In this document: positions 41,595-49,779 of the stretch, in pieces
How the letters are laid out: each line of letters starts with the position of its first letter
How positions within the stretch are numbered: position 1 is the stretch's first letter
Virus record (IMG/VR): IMGVR_UViG_3300042482_001138
Location: 124,001 to 188,000 of that record
Source of the DNA: a virus
Direction: 5' to 3' (one strand)
Length of the DNA: 64,000 nt
Translations under genes and position numbers: made by a program
The notes under the pieces: model-generated
The model's input: the letters and a program-made list of their open reading frames with translations, nothing else
What the model was told of the DNA's origin: nothing
The model's database searches: none

Positions 41595-42198
41595 TAGAAT
41601 AGAACTTGTTAAGGATTTAGATACTTTTTATCCAAAAGGGAAAGGTGTTGAACTAGGTTCTTTTAAAGGGGAATTTGCTAAAATTATTTCAGAAAATTGG
41701 AGTGGTAAACTTTATCTTATAGATGTTTGGAGACCATTAGATTTTGACGAATATGACGACACATCTAACCATTTTAATCATTCAGACGCTTATAGAACCT
41801 GTATTGATAATTTAAAAGGTTATGAAAATAAAACATTTATGTTACGGATGGATGGAAACGAAGGGTCTAAACTATTTTCAGATGAATCATTAGATTTTGT
41901 TTATATTGATGCCAATCACACTTATGAATCGGTGAAAAATGATTTAGAAATTTGGTATCGTAAAGTTAAATCAGGTGGAATGATTATGGGTCATGATTAT
42001 TTACCTGATTATTTTTATGAAGGTAAAGAAGGGAAGGATCAAGCTCTTTACACTTTTCCGAATGGAAAACCTGAAGAAGCTAAATACGCGGGCATGTTCG
42101 GTGTAAATCCGGCGGTTAATGAATTTTGTGAAAAAAATGATTATGAACTTAACAAAACTGAAGAATTTTTGGCTACATGGTGGTTCGTTAAAAAGTAA
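41575..42198 (+). CDS. class I methyltransferase (TylF/Methyltransf_24-like)
   Basis: 207 aa. GVELGSFKGEFAKII is AdoMet motif I, then LYLIDVW, LDFVYIDANHTYESV (metal-type acidic motif) and GGMIMGHDYL. This pattern is that of O-methyltransferases and cephalosporin-hydroxylase-like proteins in polysaccharide clusters. Overlaps the glycosyltransferase by 20 bases. Confidence 0.85.
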   Translation: MKKKYIDRIELVKDLDTFYPKGKGVELGSFKGEFAKIISENWSGKLYLIDVWRPLDFDEYDDTSNHFNHSDAYRTCIDNLKGYENKTFMLRMDGNEGSKLFSDESLDFVYIDANHTYESVKNDLEIWYRKVKSGGMIMGHDYLPDYFYEGKEGKDQALYTFPNGKPEEAKYAGMFGVNPAVNEFCEKNDYELNKTEEFLATWWFVKK

Positions 42199-42203
42199 TT
42201 GAA

Positions 42204-43340
42204 ATGAAAAAAATACCCATAGTTTTACATTGTACTGAAAATTATCTGAAAAATTCTTTGAATCTGATTAAATCGCTCCAATCATTCCACGACGACCTTA
42301 TTTACTATCTTTATACTGTAAATTTTTTATACGAAAGTAATGATGAAGATATTGTAAGTATATACTACAATAAAACAGGTATAGAAAATAGTATGTCATT
42401 TGTTGGAAATAAAAATGATACTGCTAACTTAAACATGTTTAAATCTGTTTTCTTGAAAAGTGAAATAATTTTGGACTCATTAATCAATCAAAAGTTAGAT
42501 CAGGCAATTTACATTGATTCAGACATGATACCAACTGGGAATATTTCGTATTTGTTTCAATTTTTTACTGAATTAGAAGATTACCCCTTAATCCAAAAAG
42601 GTTTGTTTGAATATCAAATAAACTATGGTAGGGGAAATCCGTTTCATAACGGGGGATTTGATAAAACAAATATTTTAGAATTTCCTCTTATGGATTTATC
42701 TTACGTTCCTATTGAAAATAGAAGTCATTATTCGGTATCATCAATTATGATCTATAATCAAAAATGTTTACAATTTATTAGAGAATATGATTTTATAAAT
42801 AAATTATCCAACAAATTAGATATAGAAAAAATCAAATATTATTTTCCATTTAGTGATGAAACAACAATCAATGTATTGTTATGGAAATACAAATTTGACA
42901 AAAGGTTACCCACCCTTCAAATGAACATTGACACATTAGAAAACGTAATTGAATTTTATGAATCAAATAATGACAGTGAAAAAGAAATTAGTCCATTTAT
43001 CAGAGTACCTGACAAAAAAAATCGTAAGAACATACTTTTTTTTCACGGAGTCAAAGGAGAACTTTCAAATAAATTATCTAATTACCAAAGTGAAATATTT
43101 GATTTTAAAATAGATTTTATTCAGAATAAAATTTTCATTTTAAGTAATTGCGATTTCCAAAGGGTGTTAAAATTTGTCGTGTTTGATCAAAATAAAGAAG
43201 TATATACCTTTGAAAGTTACATTAGTAAAAATGAAGAATATTGGGTTTCCACTAATAAACTTCTGATTGACTATCAAAAAATAAAAATAAAAATTTTTGA
43301 TGAAGACAAACTAATTTATAATTATGAAAATATTGGGTAA
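42204..43340 (+). CDS. glycosyltransferase with DxD motif (GT-A, GT8-like)
   Basis: 378 aa. IPIVLHCTENYLKNSLNLIK start, MFKSVFLKSE helix and AIYIDSDMIPTGN, in which DSD is the metal/nucleotide-sugar motif. GRGNPFHNGGF may hold the acceptor site. C-terminal 100 residues form an additional beta domain. Last gene of the glycan cluster. Confidence 0.75.
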   Translation: MKKIPIVLHCTENYLKNSLNLIKSLQSFHDDLIYYLYTVNFLYESNDEDIVSIYYNKTGIENSMSFVGNKNDTANLNMFKSVFLKSEIILDSLINQKLDQAIYIDSDMIPTGNISYLFQFFTELEDYPLIQKGLFEYQINYGRGNPFHNGGFDKTNILEFPLMDLSYVPIENRSHYSVSSIMIYNQKCLQFIREYDFINKLSNKLDIEKIKYYFPFSDETTINVLLWKYKFDKRLPTLQMNIDTLENVIEFYESNNDSEKEISPFIRVPDKKNRKNILFFHGVKGELSNKLSNYQSEIFDFKIDFIQNKIFILSNCDFQRVLKFVVFDQNKEVYTFESYISKNEEYWVSTNKLLIDYQKIKIKIFDEDKLIYNYENIG

Positions 43341-43358
43341 TATAAAATGTTAATTCAA

Positions 43359-43365
43359 TATTTAT
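43359..43365 (+). promoter_or_regulatory. TATTTAT box (candidate late promoter)
   Basis: TATTTAT 4 bases before the ATG at 43370. Confidence 0.55.
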
Positions 43366-43369
43366 ATTT

Positions 43370-43999
43370 ATGAAATTTTTATTGAAAGAATCACAAATTG
43401 ACAGTTTATCAAAAGAAATATTAAAATCTGTAAATAACATAGGTTATTTTGATACTTTATTAAGATACAAATTTCCATTTAAAGCCGCAAGTATATTTTT
43501 AAAACCAAAAAATAAAGAATATTTCACCCCGAAGGAATTAACTGAAATAATGTATTATTATGTTTTTTATGCAAAACAAATACCTAGCAGAATAGAATAT
43601 AAAAATTTTATTATTGAAAACAGGGAAACCGATTCTGAAGGTTTTTATTGGGACACGGACATAATAAAAAATCCAAAAAAAAAGTCATTAACTGAAACTT
43701 GTTTTGGATATGCCCAACCATTTTGGGAAGACAAAAAAATTAGTTATTTTGGTAATTTAACCCAAATGCTTTTAGTCGCTCGATTTGATTTCTATACTAA
43801 AGGTGATTGGGCTGATCCTGATGAAGAATACATCGAAGAAGATAAATTTTCCAAAAGTTACCAATTTGATATGTCAGGTCTAAAGTTTAGAACCTTGGAT
43901 GAAGCAAAAAATTGGTATTTGAATGATTACCCAAAATTAGTAGTTGAATTTGCAAATGATTTTTTTGAAAGTGCAAGAACTTTTGAGGAAAATAACTGA
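43370..43999 (+). CDS. leader-type hypothetical protein
   Basis: 209 aa. Leader MKFLLKESQIDSLSKEILKS. The body is aromatic- and Lys-rich with FTPKELTEIMYYYVFYAK and an acidic loop. C-terminal NDFFESARTFEE. No enzyme motif. A separate late-type unit between the glycan cluster and a TAnnTTTG-type unit. Confidence 0.65.
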   Translation: MKFLLKESQIDSLSKEILKSVNNIGYFDTLLRYKFPFKAASIFLKPKNKEYFTPKELTEIMYYYVFYAKQIPSRIEYKNFIIENRETDSEGFYWDTDIIKNPKKKSLTETCFGYAQPFWEDKKISYFGNLTQMLLVARFDFYTKGDWADPDEEYIEEDKFSKSYQFDMSGLKFRTLDEAKNWYLNDYPKLVVEFANDFFESARTFEENN

Positions 44000-44007
44000 T
44001 TATTTTA

Positions 44008-44039
44008 TTTGTAAAATTACTTTTTGTTTATTATATTTA
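44008..44039 (+). promoter_or_regulatory. near-consensus Bacteroidota promoter
   Basis: TTTG (44008-44011), 20-base spacer, TATATTTA (44032-44039; A for the last G), 5 bases before the ATG at 44045. Confidence 0.55.
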
Positions 44040-44044
44040 CATCC

Positions 44045-44629
44045 ATGAAGATAATCTTTTTAGATAACGACGGTGTAATTTGTCTTTCTACTAATTGGGG
44101 GGGACGAACAAAAAAATGGGCGAAATACCGTTCAGCAAATCCCGACAGTAGTAGGGAAAAGAAAGACGCCCCTGTATTTGTTCGATTTGACGACTTTGAT
44201 AAAAAGGCGATTAAGATTCTTAATGAGATAATTGAAGAAACAGGTTGTGAGATTGTTGTAAGTTCTGATTGGAAGTTACATGCGACATTAGAAGAACTTG
44301 GGGATTACTACGAAAGTCAGGGAATAATCAAACGTCCAGTTGCCGTAACACCAAACATTCAAAATTGTACCGTTCATGGTAATTTATTCATATGGTCACC
44401 ACGATGGGATTTAGAACAAACAAGAACTATTGAGATCAGACAATACCTACACGATCATCCTGAAGTAACACACTGGGTTTCAGTTGATGATTTGAACATG
44501 GGTAAGATTGGTGAACCATGGAAAGACGAATGGGCGATTGATAACTTTGTTCTTACATCAAGATCAAGTGAAGGAATTAAACAATCTGGTGTTAAAGAAA
44601 AAATAATTAAATATTTGAAAAATGACTAA
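44045..44629 (+). CDS. HAD phosphatase, RNA-repair (HAD_18) type
   Basis: 194 aa from the ATG at 44045. An in-frame ATG at 44024 lies inside the promoter. FLDNDGVICLS (catalytic DxD), IVVSSDWKLHATLEEL (motif II Ser) and HWVSVDDLNMG (motif IV) match the HAD domain found in multi-domain RNA repair proteins. In that family it is predicted to remove 3' phosphates. With kinase, ligase and cyclic-phosphate receiver it completes an end-healing set, as inference. Confidence 0.82.
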   Translation: MKIIFLDNDGVICLSTNWGGRTKKWAKYRSANPDSSREKKDAPVFVRFDDFDKKAIKILNEIIEETGCEIVVSSDWKLHATLEELGDYYESQGIIKRPVAVTPNIQNCTVHGNLFIWSPRWDLEQTRTIEIRQYLHDHPEVTHWVSVDDLNMGKIGEPWKDEWAIDNFVLTSRSSEGIKQSGVKEKIIKYLKND

Positions 44630-45005
44630 GGAAGAAATGAATGATTATCTTGAGTCCATAGGTGGACTTGAGAATGGTTTTTATTTGGATAGACCTCCGA
44701 TAAAAGATTGTGGTTTTTTTAGTGTTAACAGTGGATGGTATCCATTAATTAAAGATCTAATAAATGATCTGATAAAGTTAGGTTGGAACAAACAAGTTTG
44801 TCAAGTGAAAGAAAAGTTTGGTGGTTTAAGATTCTATATAAATGAAGGTTCGGAAGAAATACACAACAGAATCTCAAACGCCGAAAAACTTAGTTACGAA
44901 ATATGTGAATTATGTGGTCAAAAGGGTGAATTAAGAACCAAAATAAGATGGTTCACAACTTTATGTGATGAACACTTTGAAAAAAAACATCAACCATTTA
45001 TATGA
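44622..45005 (+). CDS. conserved phage zinc-finger protein
   Basis: 127 aa. The conserved string QVCQVKEKFGGLRFYINEGS, an AEKLSYEICELCGQKGEL helix with CxxC, and WFTTLCDEHFE (Cys and His) form a zinc site. It is frequent in phages. Function unknown. Confidence 0.75.
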   Translation: MTKEEMNDYLESIGGLENGFYLDRPPIKDCGFFSVNSGWYPLIKDLINDLIKLGWNKQVCQVKEKFGGLRFYINEGSEEIHNRISNAEKLSYEICELCGQKGELRTKIRWFTTLCDEHFEKKHQPFI

Positions 45006-45006
45006 A

Positions 45007-45321
45007 ATGAAAAGTATTTGGCAAATATTCAAGGGAAATGAGCATTTGATGGATTTAGCTCCTGTAGAAGAACTTATAGACTATACTCAAGAACTTGAAG
45101 GACAAGTAATGGAAAAAAAAATTGAAAATAACTATGATAAACAACATATGTTAAAATCGATGTTATCTGATATATTAACAAGTTGTAAGGAATATGAAGA
45201 AAATAAATTACTACAAGACAGATATCCTGAAATTTATCAAAAAATGGAAGCGGATACTTTAGTTAAAAACTTAATGGATTATATTATAACTATGAATGCT
45301 AAAAATGATTTGAGGTTGTGA
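45007..45321 (+). CDS. hypothetical helical protein
   Basis: 104 aa. The ATG at 45007 follows the previous stop by 1 base and is preferred over an upstream in-frame ATG at 44965. All-helical and charged. No family recognised. GTGA junction to the next gene. Confidence 0.6.
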   Translation: MKSIWQIFKGNEHLMDLAPVEELIDYTQELEGQVMEKKIENNYDKQHMLKSMLSDILTSCKEYEENKLLQDRYPEIYQKMEADTLVKNLMDYIITMNAKNDLRL

Positions 45322-45623
45322 AAGAAATTATTATAAGTGAAAATTGTTTTGGTCCTGATGTTTTAATTGATCAAGAAAGTTTATTTGTTCATAAATATGA
45401 AAACAGGGATCTGAAAAAAATTGATAATATAAAAAAAATTTTAATAAAAGAGTTAAATGAGTTGAGAAATGATTTGACTATAAATGATTGGACTAAAATA
45501 TTAGAAATAATAATTGATAAGCCCAATAAATATGAATATGATGTAGATAACTCGACTGAAATAAAAAACTGTGAACAATGTGGAAATTGGAATCATAAAT
45601 ATGTTTTTAAAAAAATAAAATGA
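45318..45623 (+). CDS. hypothetical protein with CxxC, GTG start
   Basis: 101 aa, starting at GTG within the GTGA overlap. Helical, with CEQCGNW near the end. No family. ATGA overlap to the next. Confidence 0.55.
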   Translation: MKEIIISENCFGPDVLIDQESLFVHKYENRDLKKIDNIKKILIKELNELRNDLTINDWTKILEIIIDKPNKYEYDVDNSTEIKNCEQCGNWNHKYVFKKIK

Positions 45624-45976
45624 GAAAAACTGTAAAATTATTTAATATAAACAATGAAAATTATTTAGTTTCAGCCGACCCAATCAAAGTTGGTGATTTG
45701 GCGGTTGTGACAGTTGGTGGTGAATATCCAAATATAGTTAAGTGTGAAAATGAAATGGTTTTGAATTTGATTACAGATTCTAAACTTTCCCTAACTAAAG
45801 CATTCAAAGTTGTTGCAGAACCGAATCAGTTAGATCTTTCGATTGATGAACTATCAAAAATAGAAGAAAATCAATGGTTTTGTTTGATTGAAGAAGACGA
45901 AAGTGAACTTGATGAAAGAAAAGATTGGGGGTTTTCTTTACCAACAACTAAAAAAGTTAAAGTCATAGTAGAATAA
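45620..45976 (+). CDS. small hypothetical protein
   Basis: 118 aa, beta-rich (NENYLVSADPIKVGDLAVVT) then an acidic loop. Resembles small Bacteroidota phage proteins with the KVGD-x-A/V turn. No known function. Confidence 0.6.
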   Translation: MRKTVKLFNINNENYLVSADPIKVGDLAVVTVGGEYPNIVKCENEMVLNLITDSKLSLTKAFKVVAEPNQLDLSIDELSKIEENQWFCLIEEDESELDERKDWGFSLPTTKKVKVIVE

Positions 45977-45977
45977 A

Positions 45978-46172
45978 ATGTCAGAATTATCTATTTTAAC
46001 ACCGAAAGGTTACGGAAAAGTTGATCGAATTTTTTTATCAGAATTAGGTTTTTTTATGTTGAAAATTAGTTTTGAAAATGGTACATTTACAACATATAAC
46101 CTCGGAAAACATAATATAGATGATAATATTTTTACAAATGAATTAATGATTTATGAAGAAAAAGAAAATTAA
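45978..46172 (+). CDS. small beta-rich protein
   Basis: 64 aa; LTPKGYGKVDRIFLSELG suggests an SH3-like small barrel. Overlapped at its end by the next gene in another frame. Confidence 0.55.
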   Translation: MSELSILTPKGYGKVDRIFLSELGFFMLKISFENGTFTTYNLGKHNIDDNIFTNELMIYEEKEN

Positions 46173-46326
46173 AATTTTAGTGGATGGTAAAATAGTTTCG
46201 GCAAAAATCGAAAATGACTTCCATTATTTAGGTGGAAAAAAAGTAGTTTATGTATTACCAAATAATGTTACTGGTAACACTTCTTTAGAATTAACAAAAA
46301 TAGTCGAAGATGAAAAAGTTAATTAG
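46153..46326 (+). CDS. small basic protein
   Basis: 57 aa: MKKKKIKILVDGKIVSAKIE, a beta-rich centre and a polar end. It overlaps the preceding gene by 20 bases and the following by 17, both in other frames. Its start and stop junctions fit the compact operon, which supports a real gene. Confidence 0.55.
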   Translation: MKKKKIKILVDGKIVSAKIENDFHYLGGKKVVYVLPNNVTGNTSLELTKIVEDEKVN

Positions 46327-46567
46327 TTTTTTATTTTTAACTATTGTTTTTTATTCTTGTGAATTCAAACAATATAGATATGAAATTAAAGGTAAAGTTT
46401 ACATACCAACAGGTGGTGTAAGTGGATTACATGATGCGGTTTGGTTTACTGACACAATAAGTTTTGATGGTGATACCGCTTATTATTTCAATAGTGACGG
46501 AAGCGAAGTCAGAATCCAACCACCATTCACAATTATCGATCATTCATCCAAAACCCAAAAAAAATGA
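46310..46567 (+). CDS. small lipoprotein
   Basis: 85 aa. Signal KKLISFLFLTIVF with lipobox YSC (Cys17), mature part beta-rich (YEIKGKVYIPTGG). Outer-membrane or periplasmic lipoprotein by the Bacteroidota pattern. Followed directly by a second lipoprotein gene (ATGA). Confidence 0.75.
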   Translation: MKKLISFLFLTIVFYSCEFKQYRYEIKGKVYIPTGGVSGLHDAVWFTDTISFDGDTAYYFNSDGSEVRIQPPFTIIDHSSKTQKK

Positions 46568-46782
46568 AATACTTTTATCTACTGTTACTTTTAGTTTTAT
46601 TTTCTTGTGTGCCAAAGTACAAATACAAAATAATTAATTCCAAAGGGGATAAATTTTATTGTAACTTCTATAACGAAACGAGTCAAGGATGTATACTTTT
46701 TAATAAAAACCCTGGTTTGAATAATACACCAGGAGAACCATTCATTATTTGTGGTAATTACAAAATTGAAAAATTGAAATGA
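46564..46782 (+). CDS. small lipoprotein with disulfide-type Cys
   Basis: 72 aa. Signal KYFYLLLLLVLF and lipobox FSC (Cys15). The mature domain has three further Cys (FYCNF, GCILF, IICGN), suitable for a disulfide. Together with the previous gene it suggests phage modification of the host envelope. Confidence 0.75.
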   Translation: MKYFYLLLLLVLFSCVPKYKYKIINSKGDKFYCNFYNETSQGCILFNKNPGLNNTPGEPFIICGNYKIEKLK

Positions 46783-46913
46783 AGAAAATAAAAATAGACC
46801 CAAAAAAAGTTATTAAAACTGAACCAAAAATGGTTAAACAAGGGGCAGATGCCGGGATTTTATTGGTAATGATATTAGGATTTTTGTTAGGAATGACATT
46901 GATATCTTTATAA
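46779..46913 (+). CDS. tiny membrane protein
   Basis: 44 aa. A basic N-terminal half (MKKIKIDPKKVIKTEPKMVK) precedes one helix, GILLVMILGFLLGMTLISL. ATGA overlap with the lipoprotein gene and a 3-base gap to the next. Confidence 0.65.
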   Translation: MKKIKIDPKKVIKTEPKMVKQGADAGILLVMILGFLLGMTLISL

Positions 46914-46916
46914 AAA

Positions 46917-47222
46917 ATGAGTTTTGACAAAAAAATATTAAACCTTAGTAGAACAATTTATCAAACTTCGATTATGTCACATGGTACAAAAGAAGATCCA
47001 TCAAAACAAATTGAACAGATAAAAAATTTGATCAGAGAATTTATAAGGGTTGAAGTGGTTCCATATGAACTTACTGATTCTGAAAAAATGTCTTTTATCC
47101 TTAAAAATGAAATGAATATTTGTGAAGCGATATCCAAGGGACATAAAGCAACAGATCAGGATGAATTTGCTGAAGTTAGAAAAAAAATAAATAAGTACAG
47201 AAAAGATTTAAAATTAATATGA
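46917..47222 (+). CDS. hypothetical helical protein
   Basis: 101 aa, charged, all-helical (QIEQIKNLIREFIRVEVVPY). No family recognised. ATGA overlap with the next gene. Confidence 0.55.
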   Translation: MSFDKKILNLSRTIYQTSIMSHGTKEDPSKQIEQIKNLIREFIRVEVVPYELTDSEKMSFILKNEMNICEAISKGHKATDQDEFAEVRKKINKYRKDLKLI

Positions 47223-47509
47223 GTGCAAACAAAATACCACATCTTTCAGACGATTTACAAAATGGACCAGATGGTGTATTCGAAGACCAAAATGGAAAAA
47301 ACCCTTTAATTGGTTTAGATAGATATCACTACAATGATGAAGATATGTCAATTTGGGATAATACTTTAAGAGATGGATTAGAAGATTTTGAAGTTTACGA
47401 AACAATTCAAAAAATAAGAAACTATTATAATGGTCATCACAATATTGATGGAAGGCCACCATCTAAAAAAGATTTCAATGATTATCTTGATTCATTACAA
47501 AAAGTTTAA
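47219..47509 (+). CDS. small acidic protein
   Basis: 96 aa, acidic, with a PHLSDDLQNGPDG turn-rich start and a DFNDYLDSLQKV end. No family recognised. Confidence 0.55.
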   Translation: MSANKIPHLSDDLQNGPDGVFEDQNGKNPLIGLDRYHYNDEDMSIWDNTLRDGLEDFEVYETIQKIRNYYNGHHNIDGRPPSKKDFNDYLDSLQKV

Positions 47510-47532
47510 GATATTTAAAATAAAAAAAAACA

Positions 47533-47781
47533 ATGACAGAAAAAGAACTAACCCTTTTGGGATTCAAAATGGAAGAAATCAAAGAATATGATGAAGATAA
47601 GTCTTACTATTACGTATTAGACATTGTTGATGGATTAACATTGATTACACCAACTAACGAAGAAATAAAAAATAATGATTGGCATGTAGATTTTTTCGAT
47701 ACCGAACCTTTAGTACGATTCAAAAACTTTGGCGAATTACAGGCATTGATAAATCAATTAACTAACGCAATTGTAAAATAA
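47533..47781 (+). CDS. small phage protein (DEELTLLGF type)
   Basis: 82 aa. The TEKELTLLGFKMEEI start and YYYVLDIVDGLTLIT strands recur in short phage and Bacteroidota proteins. The C-terminal helix is FGELQALINQLTN. Function unknown. Confidence 0.6.
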   Translation: MTEKELTLLGFKMEEIKEYDEDKSYYYVLDIVDGLTLITPTNEEIKNNDWHVDFFDTEPLVRFKNFGELQALINQLTNAIVK

Positions 47782-47786
47782 AACTC

Positions 47787-47969
47787 ATGAACGATAAAAG
47801 AGAACTCCAAGGTAAACTTATGGATAATCATAGAAGAATTCTTAATGAAATATCCGATATAAAATCCAAAAATTATGAATTATCACAAGAAGATAAGTTA
47901 AAAATTCAGGAATTGGAAAAACAACTCAAGTTGGTTGCAGGTAGTCTTTACAATCTTTATAAACAATAA
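47787..47969 (+). CDS. small coiled-coil protein
   Basis: 60 aa, a helical hairpin with heptad-like leucines (RRILNEISDIK; IQELEKQLKLVAGSLYNLY). Next gene starts 1 base after its stop. Confidence 0.6.
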   Translation: MNDKRELQGKLMDNHRRILNEISDIKSKNYELSQEDKLKIQELEKQLKLVAGSLYNLYKQ

Positions 47970-47970
47970 A

Positions 47971-48201
47971 ATGTCTGATTTTGGTAAAGTAAAAATATGG
48001 ATTGAAAAAGTTATTTTATCTTGTAAAACTTGGGACCAAATAATCACTTCAGAAAAACTTGTAAATAATTTCCAAAAACAAATGGAAATTGACAACTTCG
48101 ATAAAATGTTATTAGAACCTTACTTAATCCATTTACAAAATCTTATTCACCTACAAAAAAAAGAAATATTTCAAAAAACTATAGTAAGTAACTTTAATTA
48201 A
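47971..48201 (+). CDS. small helical protein
   Basis: 76 aa from the ATG at 47971, preferred over an upstream in-frame ATG. WIEKVILSCKTWDQI segment, then amphipathic helices. This type of short phage protein is common and uncharacterised. Confidence 0.6.
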   Translation: MSDFGKVKIWIEKVILSCKTWDQIITSEKLVNNFQKQMEIDNFDKMLLEPYLIHLQNLIHLQKKEIFQKTIVSNFN

Positions 48202-48212
48202 TTTTTTTCTTT

Positions 48213-48220
48213 TATATTTG
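48213..48220 (+). promoter_or_regulatory. TAnnTTTG promoter box
   Basis: TATATTTG, 4 bases before the GTG at 48225. Confidence 0.65.
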
Positions 48221-48224
48221 TGTT

Positions 48225-49499
48225 GTGATAATAGAAAAACTTTCAAATATTCCACAATCTAGTGGTTGTTACCTTTTCAAAAATGAAAAGGGTCAGATCA
48301 TCTATGTGGGTAAGTCAAAGTTTTTACCCAAACGAGTTAAGTCTTATTTTCAAAAAAATCACAAAGATCAAAAGACAACTTTGTTGGTAAACGAAATTCG
48401 TGATGTCGAGTTCATGACTACTAACGACGAATCACAGGCTCTTTTGTTGGAGGATGAACTTATCAAGTCTTTGAAACCCAAATACAACATCAAGGCAAAA
48501 GATGACAGATCTCGTCGTTGGTTTATTACTTTGACTGATGAGGAGTTCCCAAGACTTTTGGTTTGTAATCCTTCTAACTTTTTAGGTGAAGTTCTTTTGG
48601 AATCTACAAGTTCCAACTCTTGTTATGAGATCTATGAAATGGTTCACGACATCTTTAATCTTCGTTCTTGTTCTTACAACTTGACTGAAGAAAACATTTC
48701 AAACGAAAAGTTCAAGACTTGTTTGGAGTTTCATCTTGGTCGTTGTAATGCTCCTTGTATTTCAAACATTCTAAAATTCTCCTACAAAAAGATTGTAAGT
48801 GAAATGAAAGAAGTATTTTCTTTTGAGTTTGACAAGGTTCGTAACCGTTTGAAAAGATCTATGAAATACTTTTCTGAATCTATGGAGTTTGAAAAAGCTC
48901 AAGAGTTCAAAACTAAAATTTCTGTTATTGATTTACTTCAGAAGAAACTTGAGCCTTTTCGCGTTCGAAAGTATAATGATTTTGCTCGCCAGTTCAAAGA
49001 GTCTTTGGGTCTAATCAATGTTCCTACTTTGATCGAAGCGTTCGATAATTCACACAATGCTGGTGACTGTCAGGTGTCCGCTCTTGTTCGTTACAAGAAT
49101 GGTAAAACTGATAAGTCAAACTATCGTAAGTTTAACATCAAAACTGTTGAGGGTCCTGATGATTACGCATCTTTTTCTGAAGTTCTTTCTCGTCGTTTTA
49201 CAAGACTTTTGAATGAAAAACAAGAGTTACCTTCACTTGTTGTTATTGATGGTGGTAAAGGTCAGTTGGGTGTTGCAAAACAAGTATTTGAATCTCTTGG
49301 TTTGTTGTCTCGTATTGATTTGATTTCTATTTCTAAAAACGACAAACACCAGTCTCAAACAATTCATTTGATTAATGGGTCATCATATGACATTCCAAGA
49401 AATGAGTTTGGGTTTTTATTAGCTGAAGTTCAGAATGAAGTTCACAGATTTGTGATTTCATTTCATAGAAATAAAAAAAGTAAAAAATTATTTTTGTAA
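48225..49499 (+). CDS. uvrC: UvrC-like excinuclease subunit without the C-terminal HhH region
   Basis: 424 aa against about 600 for bacterial UvrC. GIY-YIG nuclease (SGCYLFKNEKGQIIYVGKSK, residues 10-30, onward to about 95), a UVR helix pair near 220-250 (SMEFEKAQEFK), and the RNase-H-like domain (EAFDNSHNAGDCQVSALV; LVVIDGGKGQL; EVQNEVHRF). The tandem HhH domain is absent. Start is GTG. Codon choice differs from neighbours: CGT/CGC and GAG are frequent whereas most genes here use AGA and GAA. This suggests separate origin. It could act in repair or as a stand-alone nuclease. Confidence 0.9.
   Translation: MIIEKLSNIPQSSGCYLFKNEKGQIIYVGKSKFLPKRVKSYFQKNHKDQKTTLLVNEIRDVEFMTTNDESQALLLEDELIKSLKPKYNIKAKDDRSRRWFITLTDEEFPRLLVCNPSNFLGEVLLESTSSNSCYEIYEMVHDIFNLRSCSYNLTEENISNEKFKTCLEFHLGRCNAPCISNILKFSYKKIVSEMKEVFSFEFDKVRNRLKRSMKYFSESMEFEKAQEFKTKISVIDLLQKKLEPFRVRKYNDFARQFKESLGLINVPTLIEAFDNSHNAGDCQVSALVRYKNGKTDKSNYRKFNIKTVEGPDDYASFSEVLSRRFTRLLNEKQELPSLVVIDGGKGQLGVAKQVFESLGLLSRIDLISISKNDKHQSQTIHLINGSSYDIPRNEFGFLLAEVQNEVHRFVISFHRNKKSKKLFL
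49489..49496 (+). promoter_or_regulatory. TAnnTTTG promoter box
   Basis: TATTTTTG overlapping the uvrC stop region, 4 bases before the ATG at 49501. Confidence 0.45.
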
Positions 49500-49500
49500 A

Positions 49501-49701
49501 ATGGGTTTTAATAAAAGATTTTTAAGTCAAAAAGGTATTCTAAATAACTTGGATAACATAATGAAGTATTTAGACGCCGATGCGGTATATCTTACAGATG
49601 AGTTTTCAAGGAACGTTTATAAAATTTACAATTCAGCTGGATCAGAAACCGAAGTCAGAAAAAAAATAGAGCAATTATTGTCTGAAGAAAAAAAATATTA
49701 A
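49501..49701 (+). CDS. small hypothetical protein
   Basis: 66 aa, with LNNLDNIMKYLDADAVYLTD and a C-terminal helix. No family recognised. Confidence 0.55.
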   Translation: MGFNKRFLSQKGILNNLDNIMKYLDADAVYLTDEFSRNVYKIYNSAGSETEVRKKIEQLLSEEKKY

Positions 49702-49723
49702 AAAAATGTAAAACTTTGTTTTT

Positions 49724-49731
49724 TATATTTG
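49724..49731 (+). promoter_or_regulatory. TAnnTTTG promoter box
   Basis: TATATTTG, 48 bases before the glutamine synthetase ATG at 49780, giving a 5' leader of roughly 40 bases. Confidence 0.55.
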
Positions 49732-49779
49732 AATTTTTTTGAAAAATTTGTTATTATTTTATTGAATAAAAAAAATTAT

